From Bradyrhizobium commune (lineage in GTDB: Bacteria; Pseudomonadota; Alphaproteobacteria; Rhizobiales; Xanthobacteraceae), in assembly GCF_015624505.1 (NCBI RefSeq), contig NZ_CP061379.1, positions 4,588,001 to 4,652,000 of the forward strand: a DNA stretch of 64,000 nt, written 5' to 3'. The translations under genes were made by a program, and so were the position numbers. Below are positions 1-8,288 of the stretch, piece by piece. The notes beneath the pieces were generated by a model that was not told the origin of the DNA, made no database searches, and saw only the letters and a list, made by a program, of their open reading frames with translations. Position 1 is the first letter of the stretch; each line of letters starts with the position of its first letter.

Positions 1-161
1 CCAGGACGTGGTGCAACGCTAGTCACGACCGGGGCGCGCATGGCGCGCTCCGGAATTTCGACGTCAGACTTTCGAAGACATCGTTTCCACACTCCGGGTT
101 CGTGGGCGTCGCCCGCGTCCCGGGGTGACGGAAAAACTGTCTCTCGCGCAGGGGCAAGGCC

Positions 162-3100
162 ATGAATCTCTCAAAGTTCTTTATCGACCGTCCGATCTTT
201 GCCGGCGTGCTGTCGGTCCTGATTTTCCTCGCGGGCCTGATCTCGCTGTTCGCGATGCCGATCTCGGAATACCCCGATGTGGTGCCGCCTTCGGTCGTGG
301 TGCGTGCGAGCTACCCCGGCGCTAATCCCAAGGTGATTGCCGAGACCGTGGCGACGCCGATCGAGGAGCAGATCAACGGCGTCGAGAACATGCTGTACAT
401 GTCGAGCCAGGCCACCACCGACGGCGCCATGACGCTGACGGTGACGTTCCGCCTCGGCACCGATCCCGACAAGGCGACGCAGTTGGTGCAGAACCGCGTG
501 CAGCAGGCCGAGCCGCGCCTGCCGGCCGTGGTGCGCCAGCTCGGCATCATTACCAAGAAGTCGTCGCCCGACCTCACCATGGTCGTGCATCTGTTGTCGC
601 CGAACAACCGCTACGACATGACTTACTTGCGCAACTACGCGGTGCTCAACGTCAAGGACCGGCTGGCGCGGATCGACGGCGTCGGTGACGTCCAGCTCTA
701 TGGCGCTGGCGACTATTCGATGCGGGTCTGGGTCGATCCGCAGAAGGCGGCCGAGCACGGCCTGACCGCCAGCGACATCGTCAAGGCGATCCAGGCGCAG
801 AACGTCGAGGCCGCGGCCGGCGTCGTCGGCTCCTCCCCGAACGTCAGGGGTATCGACCTGCAAATGTCCGTCAATGCCGAGGGTCGGCTTGCGAACGAGG
901 AGCAGTTCGGTGACATCGTCGTCAAGACCGGCACGCGTGGCGAAGTCGTACGCTTACGCGACGTCGCGCGCATCGAGCTCGGTGCGTCCGAATACGGCCT
1001 GCGCTCTCTGCTTGACAACAAGCAGGCGGTGGCGATCCCGATCTTCCAGGCGCCGGGCTCGAACGCGCTGGAGATCTCCGACCACGTTCGCGCCACCATG
1101 GCCGAGATCAAGAAGAACATGCCGGAAGGCGTATCCTATCAGATCGTCTACGACCCCACCCAATTCGTGCGTTCCTCGATCGAGGCTGTGATCCACACTT
1201 TGCTGGAGGCGATCGCGCTGGTGGTGCTGGTGGTGATCCTGTTCCTCCAGACCTGGCGCGCTTCGATCATTCCGCTGCTGGCGGTGCCGGTGTCGATCGT
1301 CGGCACCTTTGCCGTGATGCACCTGTTCGGCTTCTCCATCAACGCGCTCAGCCTGTTCGGCCTGGTGCTCGCGATCGGCATCGTCGTCGACGACGCCATC
1401 GTCGTGGTCGAGAACGTCGAGCGCAACATCGAGGGCGGGCTGTCGCCGCGCGACGCCACCTATCAGGCGATGCGCGAGGTGTCCGGTCCGATCATCGCGA
1501 TCGCGATGGTGCTGATCGCGGTGTTCGTACCGCTCGCCTTCATCTCCGGCCTCACCGGCCAGTTCTACAAGCAGTTCGCGCTGACGATCGCGATCTCGAC
1601 CGTGATCTCGGCCGTCAATTCGCTGACGCTTTCGCCGGCCTTGTCGGCGCTGCTGCTCAAGGGCCATGACGAGCCGAAGGACCGGCTGACGCTGATCATG
1701 GAGAAAAGCCTTGGCTGGTTCTTCCGTCGCTTCAATCGGGCGTTCACCTACTCCTCGGAAAGTTACAGCGGCACCGTGACCAAGGTGATCTCGGGCAAGG
1801 CCGCGGTCATGGGCCTTTACGTGGTGCTGGTTGGCATCACCGCCTTCCTGTTCCAGCAGGTGCCGAGCGGCTTCGTGCCGGGCCAGGACAAGCAATACCT
1901 TGTCGGCTTCGCTCGCCTGCCCGACGGCGCGACGCTCGACCGCACCGAAGAGGTCATCCGCAAGATGAGCGACATCGCGCTGACCCAGCCCGGTGTCGAG
2001 AGTTCGGTCGCCTTCCCCGGCCTGTCGATCTCAGGCTTCACCAACTCGTCCAACGCTGGCATCGTGTTCTCGACGCTCAAGCCGTTCGACGAGCGCAAGG
2101 ACCCATCTCTCAGCGGGCCTGCGCTTGCGGCCGAGCTGAACAAGAAATATGCCGGCATCCAGGAGGCCTTCATCGCCATGTTCCCGCCGCCGCCGGTCAA
2201 CGGCCTCGGCACCATCGGCGGCTTCAAGCTCCAGATCGAGGACCGTGCCGGTCTCGGTTATGAGGCTCTGAACGAGGCGACGAAGGCGTTCATGGCGGCG
2301 ATGCAGAAGGCGCCGGAGATCGCCGGCGTGTTCTCGAGCTTCCAGGTCAATGTGCCCCAGCTGTTCGCCGACATCGACCGCACCAAGGCGCTTCAGCTGG
2401 GCGTTCCCGTGACGGAGGTGTTCAACACGCTCCAGATCTATCTGGGCTCCTACTACGTCAACGACTTCAACAAATTTGGTCGCACCTACTCCGTCTACGT
2501 CCAGGCCGACGCGCCGTTCCGTGCGCGGGCCGACGACATCAGGCAGTTGAAGGTCCGCTCATCCTCGGGCGACATGGTGCCATTGTCCGCGCTGCTCAAG
2601 ATCCGCCAGAGCGCGGGGCCGGAGCGCGCGATCCGCTATAACGGCTTCCTGTCGTCCGACATCAACGCAGCCGCCGCGCCCGGTTATTCTTCGGGTCAGG
2701 CGCAGGAGGCGGCGACGCGGATCGCGGCGGAGACCTTGCCGCCCGGCTTCGCCTTCGAATGGACCGACCTGACCTATCAGGAGTTCATCGCCGGCAATTC
2801 CGGCCTGTGGGTGTTCCCGCTGGCGATCCTGCTGGTATTCCTGGTGCTGGCCGCGCTCTACGAGAGCCTGACACTGCCGCTGTCGATCATCATGATCGTG
2901 CCAATGGGGCTGCTGGCCGCAATGTTCGGCGTCTGGCTCTCGAAGGGCGACAACAACGTCTTCACCCAGATCGGCTTGATCGTGCTGGTCGGCCTCTCCG
3001 CCAAGAACGCGATCCTGATCGTCGAATTCGCGCGCGAGCTCGAGTTCGCCGGGCGGACGCCGATCCGGGCCGCGATCGAGGCGAGCCGCTTGCGGCTTCG

Positions 3101-3365
3101 ACCGATCCTGATGACGTCGATGGCCTTTATCATGGGGGTGCTGCCGCTGGTGCTCTCGACCGGCGCCGGCTCGGAGATGCGGCGGGCGATGGGCGTTGCC
3201 GTGTTCTCCGGCATGATCGGTGTCACCGTGTTCGGCCTGTTCCTGACGCCGGTGTTCTACGTGCTGCTCAGAACCGTCACCGGCAACAAGGCGCTGGTGC
3301 ATCACGGCAGCGACATCAGCGCGGCGCCGGTGCAGGGTCTCGGACACCAGGGCTCGGGTCACTAG
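162..3365 (+). CDS. RND multidrug efflux permease (HAE1 family)
   Basis: A 1067-residue inner-membrane proton/drug antiporter of AcrB/MexF type. It should pump hydrophobic compounds through a periplasmic adaptor and an outer-membrane channel. The N-terminus MNLSKFFIDRP is typical. The TM4 aspartate pair is at about D410/D411 (GIVVDDAIVVVEN) and the TM10 lysine at about K948 (LSAKNAILIVEFA), the residues used for proton relay. Length is normal for the family. The adaptor gene is probably just outside the window: bases 2-22 read as an in-frame end (QDVVQR, stop) that could be its C-terminus, which is a guess. The stop overlaps the convergent TSUP gene by 4 bases. Substrate cannot be told from sequence. 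Confidence 0.95.
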   Translation: MNLSKFFIDRPIFAGVLSVLIFLAGLISLFAMPISEYPDVVPPSVVVRASYPGANPKVIAETVATPIEEQINGVENMLYMSSQATTDGAMTLTVTFRLGTDPDKATQLVQNRVQQAEPRLPAVVRQLGIITKKSSPDLTMVVHLLSPNNRYDMTYLRNYAVLNVKDRLARIDGVGDVQLYGAGDYSMRVWVDPQKAAEHGLTASDIVKAIQAQNVEAAAGVVGSSPNVRGIDLQMSVNAEGRLANEEQFGDIVVKTGTRGEVVRLRDVARIELGASEYGLRSLLDNKQAVAIPIFQAPGSNALEISDHVRATMAEIKKNMPEGVSYQIVYDPTQFVRSSIEAVIHTLLEAIALVVLVVILFLQTWRASIIPLLAVPVSIVGTFAVMHLFGFSINALSLFGLVLAIGIVVDDAIVVVENVERNIEGGLSPRDATYQAMREVSGPIIAIAMVLIAVFVPLAFISGLTGQFYKQFALTIAISTVISAVNSLTLSPALSALLLKGHDEPKDRLTLIMEKSLGWFFRRFNRAFTYSSESYSGTVTKVISGKAAVMGLYVVLVGITAFLFQQVPSGFVPGQDKQYLVGFARLPDGATLDRTEEVIRKMSDIALTQPGVESSVAFPGLSISGFTNSSNAGIVFSTLKPFDERKDPSLSGPALAAELNKKYAGIQEAFIAMFPPPPVNGLGTIGGFKLQIEDRAGLGYEALNEATKAFMAAMQKAPEIAGVFSSFQVNVPQLFADIDRTKALQLGVPVTEVFNTLQIYLGSYYVNDFNKFGRTYSVYVQADAPFRARADDIRQLKVRSSSGDMVPLSALLKIRQSAGPERAIRYNGFLSSDINAAAAPGYSSGQAQEAATRIAAETLPPGFAFEWTDLTYQEFIAGNSGLWVFPLAILLVFLVLAALYESLTLPLSIIMIVPMGLLAAMFGVWLSKGDNNVFTQIGLIVLVGLSAKNAILIVEFARELEFAGRTPIRAAIEASRLRLRPILMTSMAFIMGVLPLVLSTGAGSEMRRAMGVAVFSGMIGVTVFGLFLTPVFYVLLRTVTGNKALVHHGSDISAAPVQGLGHQGSGH

Positions 3366-4090
3366 ATCAGGGAAATCCCCGATATCAGCAACAGAACGAG
3401 CACGGTCTTGCGAAAGATCGTCTCGTTCACGCGATGAAACGCAATCACGCCCAGCGCAGAGCCCGCAAACAACGCCGGCAGGCTGACCGCGAGGTCGACG
3501 AAGACCTGTGACGACAGGTCCTGGTGTCCGACCAGCAGCACGATCGCAAACAGCTGCATCGCGGCGATGAACGGCTGCACCAGACCGCGCTGCTCGCTCT
3601 TGGGCATGCCGCGCATATCGCACCAGATCGTCGGAATCGCGCCAGGCATCGCCGTCAGCCCGCCGACCAGCCCACCGCCGAATCCGATCAGGGCAACCCA
3701 GTGCCGGCCGACGGCCTCGCCGGCCGTCACCAGCGTCGGCCGCAGCAGCATGTAGGCGGCATAGAGTGCGACGACGACGCCAAAGCCGCGCCGGAGCAGA
3801 TGCGTATCGGTCGACTGCAACAGCGAGACCGCGATGGGAACGCCGATCAATCCGCCGACGATCAGGAGCAGACTGCCCTCCCAGCGGATGCTGCGCCGAA
3901 GCGCCCACAGATTGGTCGCCTGCACGCCGATGCTACACGCCATCATCAGCGGCACGGCTTCCAGCGGCTTGAACACGCGCAGCAGGATCGCGCCCGCCAC
4001 CGCCGAGAATGCAAAGCCCGAAAGTCCGGATACGAAGGCTCCGGCGAACACGGCAAGGCTGAGTAGCAGCAGGGTGGAGATATCAGGCAC
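3362..4090 (-). CDS. TSUP/TauE-SafE family permease
   Basis: A multi-pass inner-membrane protein of the sulfite exporter TauE/SafE family (about 242 residues, usual size). It has repeated hydrophobic helices and glycine-rich segments such as FAGAFVSGLSGFAFS near the N-terminus. The frame can be opened upstream at a TTG (4108), but a GTG at 4090 preceded by GGAGG (4098-4102) at good spacing is a better start. It lies just downstream of two small minus-strand genes and could be co-transcribed with them. Family members move sulfite, sulfoacetate or other small organosulfur or organic anions; the substrate here is unknown. Confidence 0.85.
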   Translation of the reverse strand: MPDISTLLLLSLAVFAGAFVSGLSGFAFSAVAGAILLRVFKPLEAVPLMMACSIGVQATNLWALRRSIRWEGSLLLIVGGLIGVPIAVSLLQSTDTHLLRRGFGVVVALYAAYMLLRPTLVTAGEAVGRHWVALIGFGGGLVGGLTAMPGAIPTIWCDMRGMPKSEQRGLVQPFIAAMQLFAIVLLVGHQDLSSQVFVDLAVSLPALFAGSALGVIAFHRVNETIFRKTVLVLLLISGISLI

Positions 4091-4104
4091 GAGCCGTCCT
4101 CCGC

Positions 4105-4359
4105 TCAATCATACGGAATCACCGGCGCCGGAGCGGCAGCGCGTTCCGTGCAGGCCGCAGGCTCGCGCGGAAACGACACCTGCATCGCATGCGCGTGCGA
4201 TCGCTCAAGCATCATGAGACCGACCAGCTGAAGTGCGACGAGCGCGGCGGTCAACGCCATCGCGACAATATTGACGTTACGCGCGTTTGAGCCTGGGGTG
4301 GCCGGCCGCGCGCTCGCGCGCATCAGATCGGTGGGCATTTTCTGAAGTATCCTTTTCAT
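4105..4359 (-). CDS. Small single-pass membrane protein, unknown function
   Basis: An 84-residue frame with one clear membrane helix (about residues 28-52, VNIVAMALTAALVALQLVGLMML) and a proline/alanine-rich tail. I do not recognise a family. No strong ribosome binding site precedes the ATG at 4359; the second ATG (4338) has AAGGA upstream at longish spacing and may be the true start. It ends at the start region of the TSUP permease. Its 5' part overlaps the 85-residue gene upstream by 83 bases in another frame, so one of the two may be shorter than drawn. Confidence 0.45.
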   Translation of the reverse strand: MKRILQKMPTDLMRASARPATPGSNARNVNIVAMALTAALVALQLVGLMMLERSHAHAMQVSFPREPAACTERAAAPAPVIPYD

Positions 4360-4534
4360 TGCGGACAGAAATCATTTCATTCAAAGGCGGTGCGTCATGC
4401 TGCTGGTCGAGCAGATGGCGGTAACGGTGCAATATTCGCCGTGCCTCGATTTCCCGCTGCTGATGCAGCGCTGCGATCATGCGAGCGATGACGTCGTGGA
4501 ACTTGTCAGCCAGGCTCCGTGACACCGTTCGCAT
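4277..4534 (-). CDS. Small helical protein, unknown function
   Basis: An 85-residue frame opening with an ATG preceded by an excellent GAGGAGGT ribosome binding site. The first half (SLADKFHDVIARMIAALHQQREIEARRILHRYRHLL) looks like a real charged amphipathic helix; the second half is low-complexity polar sequence. No domain recognised. The strong initiation signal is the main evidence that it is expressed. It is the first gene of a small minus-strand group leading to the TSUP permease. Confidence 0.55.
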   Translation of the reverse strand: MRTVSRSLADKFHDVIARMIAALHQQREIEARRILHRYRHLLDQQHDAPPLNEMISVRNEKDTSENAHRSDARERAAGHPRLKRA

Positions 4535-4738
4535 GACGACCTCCTCTCAACCTGGGCGGGAGATTGCTGAGATTCACTGCCACTCGGTATGAGATGCTTC
4601 ACACAAGGATCGAAATCGTGTGCGCTTTCGTAGAAGAGAACGCAGCCAATCGCGTCACCCAAACGGATGACGGCCGATAACTTTCTGATGATGAAATTGC
4701 GGGCGTCATACTGACGATGTTCGCGGCACGATGGCGCG

Positions 4739-4948
4739 TCAATGAACAAGCGGGTTGGAAAATCCTGCCGCGAGCTTGACGAGATCAGCCTGCCGGTTCG
4801 TGCCGGTCTTGGCGAACACACGATGGAGATGTGTCTTCACCGTCGTCTCGGCGAGCAACGCGCCGACAGCGTCGAGCCCGCGTTCGCCGCCGTTACGGAT
4901 CACGGATGCCAGGGGCAGAATATGCGCGGCGAAGCCAGCGCGCAGCAC
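4739..4948 (-). pseudogene. Remnant of a LuxR-type HTH regulator (C-terminus only)
   Basis: The last about 45 residues (AETTVKTHLHRVFAKTGTNRQADLVKLAAGF, then SNPLVH) match the recognition helix and C-terminal end of LuxR/FixJ-type DNA-binding domains common in rhizobia. The part before it (LPLASVIRNGGERGLDAVGALL) aligns only loosely with the usual helix-turn-helix scaffold. No sensor or N-terminal domain lies upstream in any frame. I therefore read it as the decayed tail of a lost regulator rather than a 69-residue gene. No convincing start or ribosome binding site is present. It lies in an otherwise gene-poor stretch (4535-5138). Confidence 0.6.
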
Positions 4949-5093
4949 CTGATTGGCCCGGAATCCGTGTACGGCGCAAAATAGCTTCTGTGATCAACGC
5001 CGGGAAACATAGCACAACCAAGGCACGCGGCATCGGACGAGGCGCCGCAGCGGGCGGACGGAAGGGAGCTGACAGGCGCTGCACTCGCGCCTT

Positions 5094-5121
5094 GACGCAA
5101 GTACCTGGACGCAAGTACCTG
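5094..5121. repeat. Two tandem copies of a 14-bp unit
   Basis: GACGCAAGTACCTG occurs twice back to back (5094-5107 and 5108-5121) just downstream of the 165-residue secreted protein gene. It looks like a recent slippage duplication; no function is suggested. Confidence 0.8.
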
Positions 5122-5138
5122 GCGCTGCCCGGCCGATT

Positions 5139-5636
5139 TTATTTCCGGTTCTCCTCGCAGAACTTCAGCGCGGCAAGTGCCTCGCCGGCGCGCGGAATCT
5201 GCATCTCGATGCTGTCGTCGTCATCATCCTCGAAATCGAGCGTGAGGCGCTTGGCTTTCGACAGCCGGTCCATGATGGATTGATCGTACTCGAAGATGCC
5301 GCGCACGGTGGTCTTGTCCATGACCTCCCACTTGGCCTTCGACATGATGTCGGAATCATCGGTGCCGACATCGGCACGCAGGATCTCGCCGACCTTGTCC
5401 CACTCCCAGCCGTCGTAGATCATCACGATCACGATGGCCTTGTCGGAATAGGTGATCACGATGACGTAGTCGCGGTTCTCATCATCCTTGTCCTTGTAGC
5501 CGCGGCTCGCGTTGCAATGTGTGTCCTGGGTTCGTTTCTCGATGGTCCAGTCGCCGACCTTGGATTGCTGCGCCAGAGCCGGCCCCGCGCTCAAGGCGCC
5601 TGTGAGCAGCGCAGCCGCAAGAAGGGTCCGTTTCAT
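5139..5636 (-). CDS. Secreted protein, unknown function
   Basis: 165 residues with a textbook Sec signal peptide (MKRTLLAAALLTGALSAGPALA, cut before QQ). The mature protein contains KVGDWTI near its start, a cysteine at each end region (HCNAS and KFCEENRK) that could pair, and a run of acidic residues (FEDDDDDS). The start ATG has GGAGG six bases upstream. VGDWTI and the two cysteines are loosely reminiscent of invasion-associated locus B-type periplasmic proteins, but I would not assign it. It stands alone between the LuxR remnant and a MaoC-like gene. Confidence 0.8.
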   Translation of the reverse strand: MKRTLLAAALLTGALSAGPALAQQSKVGDWTIEKRTQDTHCNASRGYKDKDDENRDYVIVITYSDKAIVIVMIYDGWEWDKVGEILRADVGTDDSDIMSKAKWEVMDKTTVRGIFEYDQSIMDRLSKAKRLTLDFEDDDDDSIEMQIPRAGEALAALKFCEENRK

Positions 5637-5678
5637 GTCAGCCTCCAGCGTTTCCCCGGCTGGAGATGACCACCTCTC

Positions 5679-5701
5679 CTGAAAGCCCGCAAGGGCTTCA
5701 G
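5679..5701. terminator. Hairpin with GCAA tetraloop between two minus-strand genes
   Basis: CTGAAAGCCC and GGGCTTCAG form a stem with one bulged base and a GCAA (GNRA) loop. It lies downstream of the MaoC-like gene and upstream of the secreted protein gene, both on the minus strand. There is no U-tract, so it may act as a weak terminator or mRNA-stabilising end. Confidence 0.4.
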
Positions 5702-5741
5702 CCGGCCACCCCGGGGCCGATGGTGAACGGCGCGAACAGCC

Positions 5742-6188
5742 CTAGCTGCGGCGCGGCACGATCGCGATCGGTGTGAAGGTGTAGACCTCCTCGCCGTTCT
5801 GGTTGAACATCGTCCATTTCACCAAGGCGATACCCTGCGGCTTCGATTTCGACGGGGTCAGGCTCATGACCTCGCCGACCAGATGCAGGCGGTCATTCGG
5901 CCGCACCGGAATTGTCCAGCGCAGGCCGTCGACGCCCGCGCCGATCAGCGGATGCGGGCCGAACGGACGGGTCTGGATCGCGAGATTCATGGCGATGGCA
6001 GCGGTGTGCCATCCCGAGGCGGCCAGGCCCCTGAACAGTGTGTCCTTGGCGGCCTCGTGGTCGAGGTGCATCGGCTGCGGATCGAACTCGGCCGCAAAGC
6101 GCTTGATGTCGGCCTCGGTGATCTCAATCTCGGGGGATTTGAAGCGCATCCCGACCACGAGATCATCGAACCACTCAACCTGTGCCAT
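5742..6188 (-). CDS. MaoC-like (R)-specific enoyl-CoA hydratase / dehydratase family
   Basis: 148 residues of hot-dog fold. The hydratase-2 motif region is visible: ADIKRFAAEFDPQPMHLD near residues 24-41, with the Asp/His pair used to add water across an enoyl-CoA double bond, followed by GLAASGWHTAAIAM. The likely start is the ATG at 6188 (MAQVEWFDDL); the frame extends further upstream without family similarity. Relatives act in fatty-acid or side-chain CoA metabolism. Substrate is unknown and no CoA gene is adjacent. Confidence 0.85.
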   Translation of the reverse strand: MAQVEWFDDLVVGMRFKSPEIEITEADIKRFAAEFDPQPMHLDHEAAKDTLFRGLAASGWHTAAIAMNLAIQTRPFGPHPLIGAGVDGLRWTIPVRPNDRLHLVGEVMSLTPSKSKPQGIALVKWTMFNQNGEEVYTFTPIAIVPRRS

Positions 6189-6384
6189 TGTTCTGCCCCG
6201 AAATATGATGCGCCGCCCGCGCGATGCGTACGGCCAAAGGAATGGACTGAGAGCCGGATGTAGCGGGTCCGCTGCGCATAAACCAGCCTCGGTTCCCCGC
6301 GAAACCCCTTTCCCAAATCGATGAAACACGCCTGAAACAAACGGCCCGTTATGCTGTTGTCAAAATTAAACAGGGACGGCCGCC

Positions 6385-6468
6385 ATGCAGTTTCTCCTCG
6401 ACCTGATCTGGGATTATTCCTGCTGCCAGAATGTTGTCATCCTCCGGTCAGAGGAGGACGGGCTATGA
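6385..6468 (+). CDS. Possible 27-residue leader ORF
   Basis: MQFLLDLIWDYSCCQNVVIL followed by seven residues and a stop that overlaps the next ATG (ATGA, 6465-6468). It is a candidate leader peptide translationally coupled to the 30-residue membrane peptide. Only a weak GGGA lies upstream of its ATG. No homologue is recognised; the coupling geometry is the only support. Confidence 0.3.
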   Translation: MQFLLDLIWDYSCCQNVVILRSEEDGL

Positions 6469-6557
6469 TCGAGCTGATCTCCGCCCTGCTCGCCTTGTGC
6501 AGCGTCGTCGTGTTTGCTGCACACGCGCTGGACGCCTATCGCACCACGCACACCTGA
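6465..6557 (+). CDS. 30-residue single-pass membrane peptide
   Basis: MIELISALLALCSVVVFAAH followed by ALDAYRTTHT: one membrane helix with a short polar tail. The ATG has a strong GAGGAGG ribosome binding site seven bases upstream, good support for a real small protein. The same frame opens upstream at 6351, but that extension has no initiation signal and no hydrophobic pattern. It could belong to the class of small inner-membrane regulators; function unknown. Confidence 0.6.
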   Translation: MIELISALLALCSVVVFAAHALDAYRTTHT

Positions 6558-6582
6558 CCGGCCGGCGCCGCCGGCCCCACGG

Positions 6583-7005
6583 CTAGAATGGCCGCCGGTA
6601 GAAGTGCTCCGAGTGCGTCGCCGGCGGAAAGCGATTTGCGAGCGCGAGCGCCCCCTTTTCGTCCGTCTCGAGCGCGATCTTCTGCGCCAGCATGACGTCG
6701 CCGGGCACAAGGAAGCCTGACGGGACGAAGCACCACCCCATCGTTGCAAGTCCGGCCTCGTCTACTTCGTGGACGTTGGCCGCGGTGCCGTAGTGAATGC
6801 GATATCGCTTGCCGGTGTCACAACCGATCACGTCGAAGTGTCGATGCTGCTCGAATTGCGCACGCTGCTCGGGCGATAACCATTCAGACAAAAGCCTACG
6901 GCCGCGAGCCTCGGGCGTGTTCTCGCCAAAGAAGCGCCGGTAGAGCTCGCGGAGCGCGTGCAGGCGCGCTCGCGCCGGCGCGCGGAGCCTGAATGCCGCC
7001 AACAT
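6583..7005 (-). CDS. Conserved-looking protein of unknown function
   Basis: 140 residues. The N-terminus is arginine-rich and helical (ARARLHALRELYRRFFGEN). The centre has CDTGKRYRIHYGTAANVHEVD and the C-terminal part WCFVPSGFLVPGDVMLAQKIALE. No named domain recognised. It starts 12 bases after the stop of the 73-residue gene and is probably its operon partner. The two may work together, but nothing in the sequence gives a role. Confidence 0.7.
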   Translation of the reverse strand: MLAAFRLRAPARARLHALRELYRRFFGENTPEARGRRLLSEWLSPEQRAQFEQHRHFDVIGCDTGKRYRIHYGTAANVHEVDEAGLATMGWCFVPSGFLVPGDVMLAQKIALETDEKGALALANRFPPATHSEHFYRRPF

Positions 7006-7017
7006 GAGCAGTTCAGA

Positions 7018-7239
7018 TCAGCCGCCGACCAGGCGGGGATAGAACAGCGTTTCCTTCGCGGTCGGGTCGAACGATCTGATCCGGGTGACTTCGCCGGGCC
7101 CGGTGCGGAGGGCGGCGGTGAAGCCTATTCCGGTCAACTCCCGAAAGCGTTGTTCGGCTCGCGCCAACGCTTCGGCATTTTCGGGATCAAACTCGTGGCG
7201 CGTATCGCCAGTTTGGTCCATCACGATCTGGGTAGCCAT
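7018..7239 (-). CDS. Small protein of unknown function
   Basis: 73 residues beginning MATQIVMDQTGDTRHEF; GAGGAG lies about eight bases before this ATG, which is why I prefer 7239 to the upstream ATG at 7281. The acidic/aromatic middle (ALARAEQRFRELTGIGF) and the end (FDPTAKETLFYPRLVGG) look conserved in style. First gene of a two-gene unit with the 140-residue protein. No function assigned. Confidence 0.7.
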   Translation of the reverse strand: MATQIVMDQTGDTRHEFDPENAEALARAEQRFRELTGIGFTAALRTGPGEVTRIRSFDPTAKETLFYPRLVGG

Positions 7240-7351
7240 GTCGAGTCTCCTCATGCCCAGCCCTGAACTTGATCTAAGCAAACCTCATGCCGTCAGTTCC
7301 TGAAAGCAACAACTTTCTCGCTTATCGTCGGATCACACCTTGCGGCGCGAC

Positions 7352-8167
7352 TCACCGCGCCGCGGCCGCTCCGCCCTGGTCGATCTGCCGTCCCATCAGC
7401 GCAATTGCCTTTTGGTACACGCCGGCCGCATTCCAGGCCTCGATCGCGGCGAAGTTCGGCTCGCCCGGCTGGTAACCGGCTCCCGCACGCCAGCCATGAG
7501 CTTTCAGGAAATTGGCGGTCGAGCTCAGTGCGTTGGCGGCGACATCGAGATTGCCGGTGCCGTAGGCCAGGATGTTCTTGGGCATGAACTGGGTCTGGCC
7601 GACCTCGCCATGCATCGAGCCGCGGGTTGACCCCGACAGCACGCCGCGGTCGACGAGCTTCAGCGCGGCATAGAGCTGGTCGGTAAAGAATTCGGGACGG
7701 CGGCAGTCATAGGCGAGCGTCGCGATCGACGACAGCATGTTCTGGTTGCCGCGCTGGCTGCCAAAGCCGGTCTCCATGCCCCAGATCGCAATCAACGGCC
7801 CCGGCGGCACGCCGTAGCGCTGCTCGATCGAGGCGAACATCGCGGCCTGCGACTGCTTCAGCGAGCGGCCGCGGGCGACGATGGTGGTGGCGCCGCGCTT
7901 GGCCAAAAACTGGTCGAGCGAGAGCGAAAAACTGTGCTGGCTGCGATCGGCGGCAATGGTGGCGCTGGCGTAGTTGGTCTGCATCAGCGCCGCGATCGCG
8001 GCCTGGCCGATGCCCTTGCCCTGCACCTCCGCACTGAACTCGCGCTTCCAGCCTTCAAATCCGGCGGCCGAGCTGCCGCACTGCGCGGCATCGGCCGTGT
8101 GCATCAGGGACAGCAGCAGCGCGGTCGCGCCGATCATGGCCGTCGCAACGGTCCTGCCCTTGGTCAT
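7352..8167 (-). CDS. Lytic murein transglycosylase (MltB/SLT-2 type)
   Basis: 271 residues: a signal peptide (MTKGRTVATAMIGATALLLS..., cut after ADA), then an SLT_2 domain over nearly the whole mature length. The catalytic glutamate sits in IWGMETGFG at about E132; GEVGQTQFMPKNILAYGTG and GWRAGAGY are the expected downstream motifs. It cleaves the MurNAc-GlcNAc bond of peptidoglycan to an anhydro end in the periplasm. It lacks the C-terminal peptidoglycan-binding domain found in longer relatives. GGGAGAGGA lies before the ATG. It appears monocistronic. Confidence 0.92.
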   Translation of the reverse strand: MTKGRTVATAMIGATALLLSLMHTADAAQCGSSAAGFEGWKREFSAEVQGKGIGQAAIAALMQTNYASATIAADRSQHSFSLSLDQFLAKRGATTIVARGRSLKQSQAAMFASIEQRYGVPPGPLIAIWGMETGFGSQRGNQNMLSSIATLAYDCRRPEFFTDQLYAALKLVDRGVLSGSTRGSMHGEVGQTQFMPKNILAYGTGNLDVAANALSSTANFLKAHGWRAGAGYQPGEPNFAAIEAWNAAGVYQKAIALMGRQIDQGGAAAAR

Positions 8168-8288
8168 TCCGCATTCCTCTCCCTGGGTGCGCGACCGGCT
8201 CGCGCGCGCGCATGATCCTACGCCCGGGACGATCGCTCAAGCCCCGACGGGAACAATCGGTCCAAGTAACGCGCTTGACACAGGCCGG

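Noticed and set aside
2559..3908. 449-residue minus-strand frame spanning the RND 3' end and the TSUP gene
   Set aside because: Covers parts of two real genes in a wrong frame and has no family features.
5094..5121. Tandem 14-bp repeat as a start of a repeat array or CRISPR
   Set aside because: Only two units with no spacers; simple duplication.
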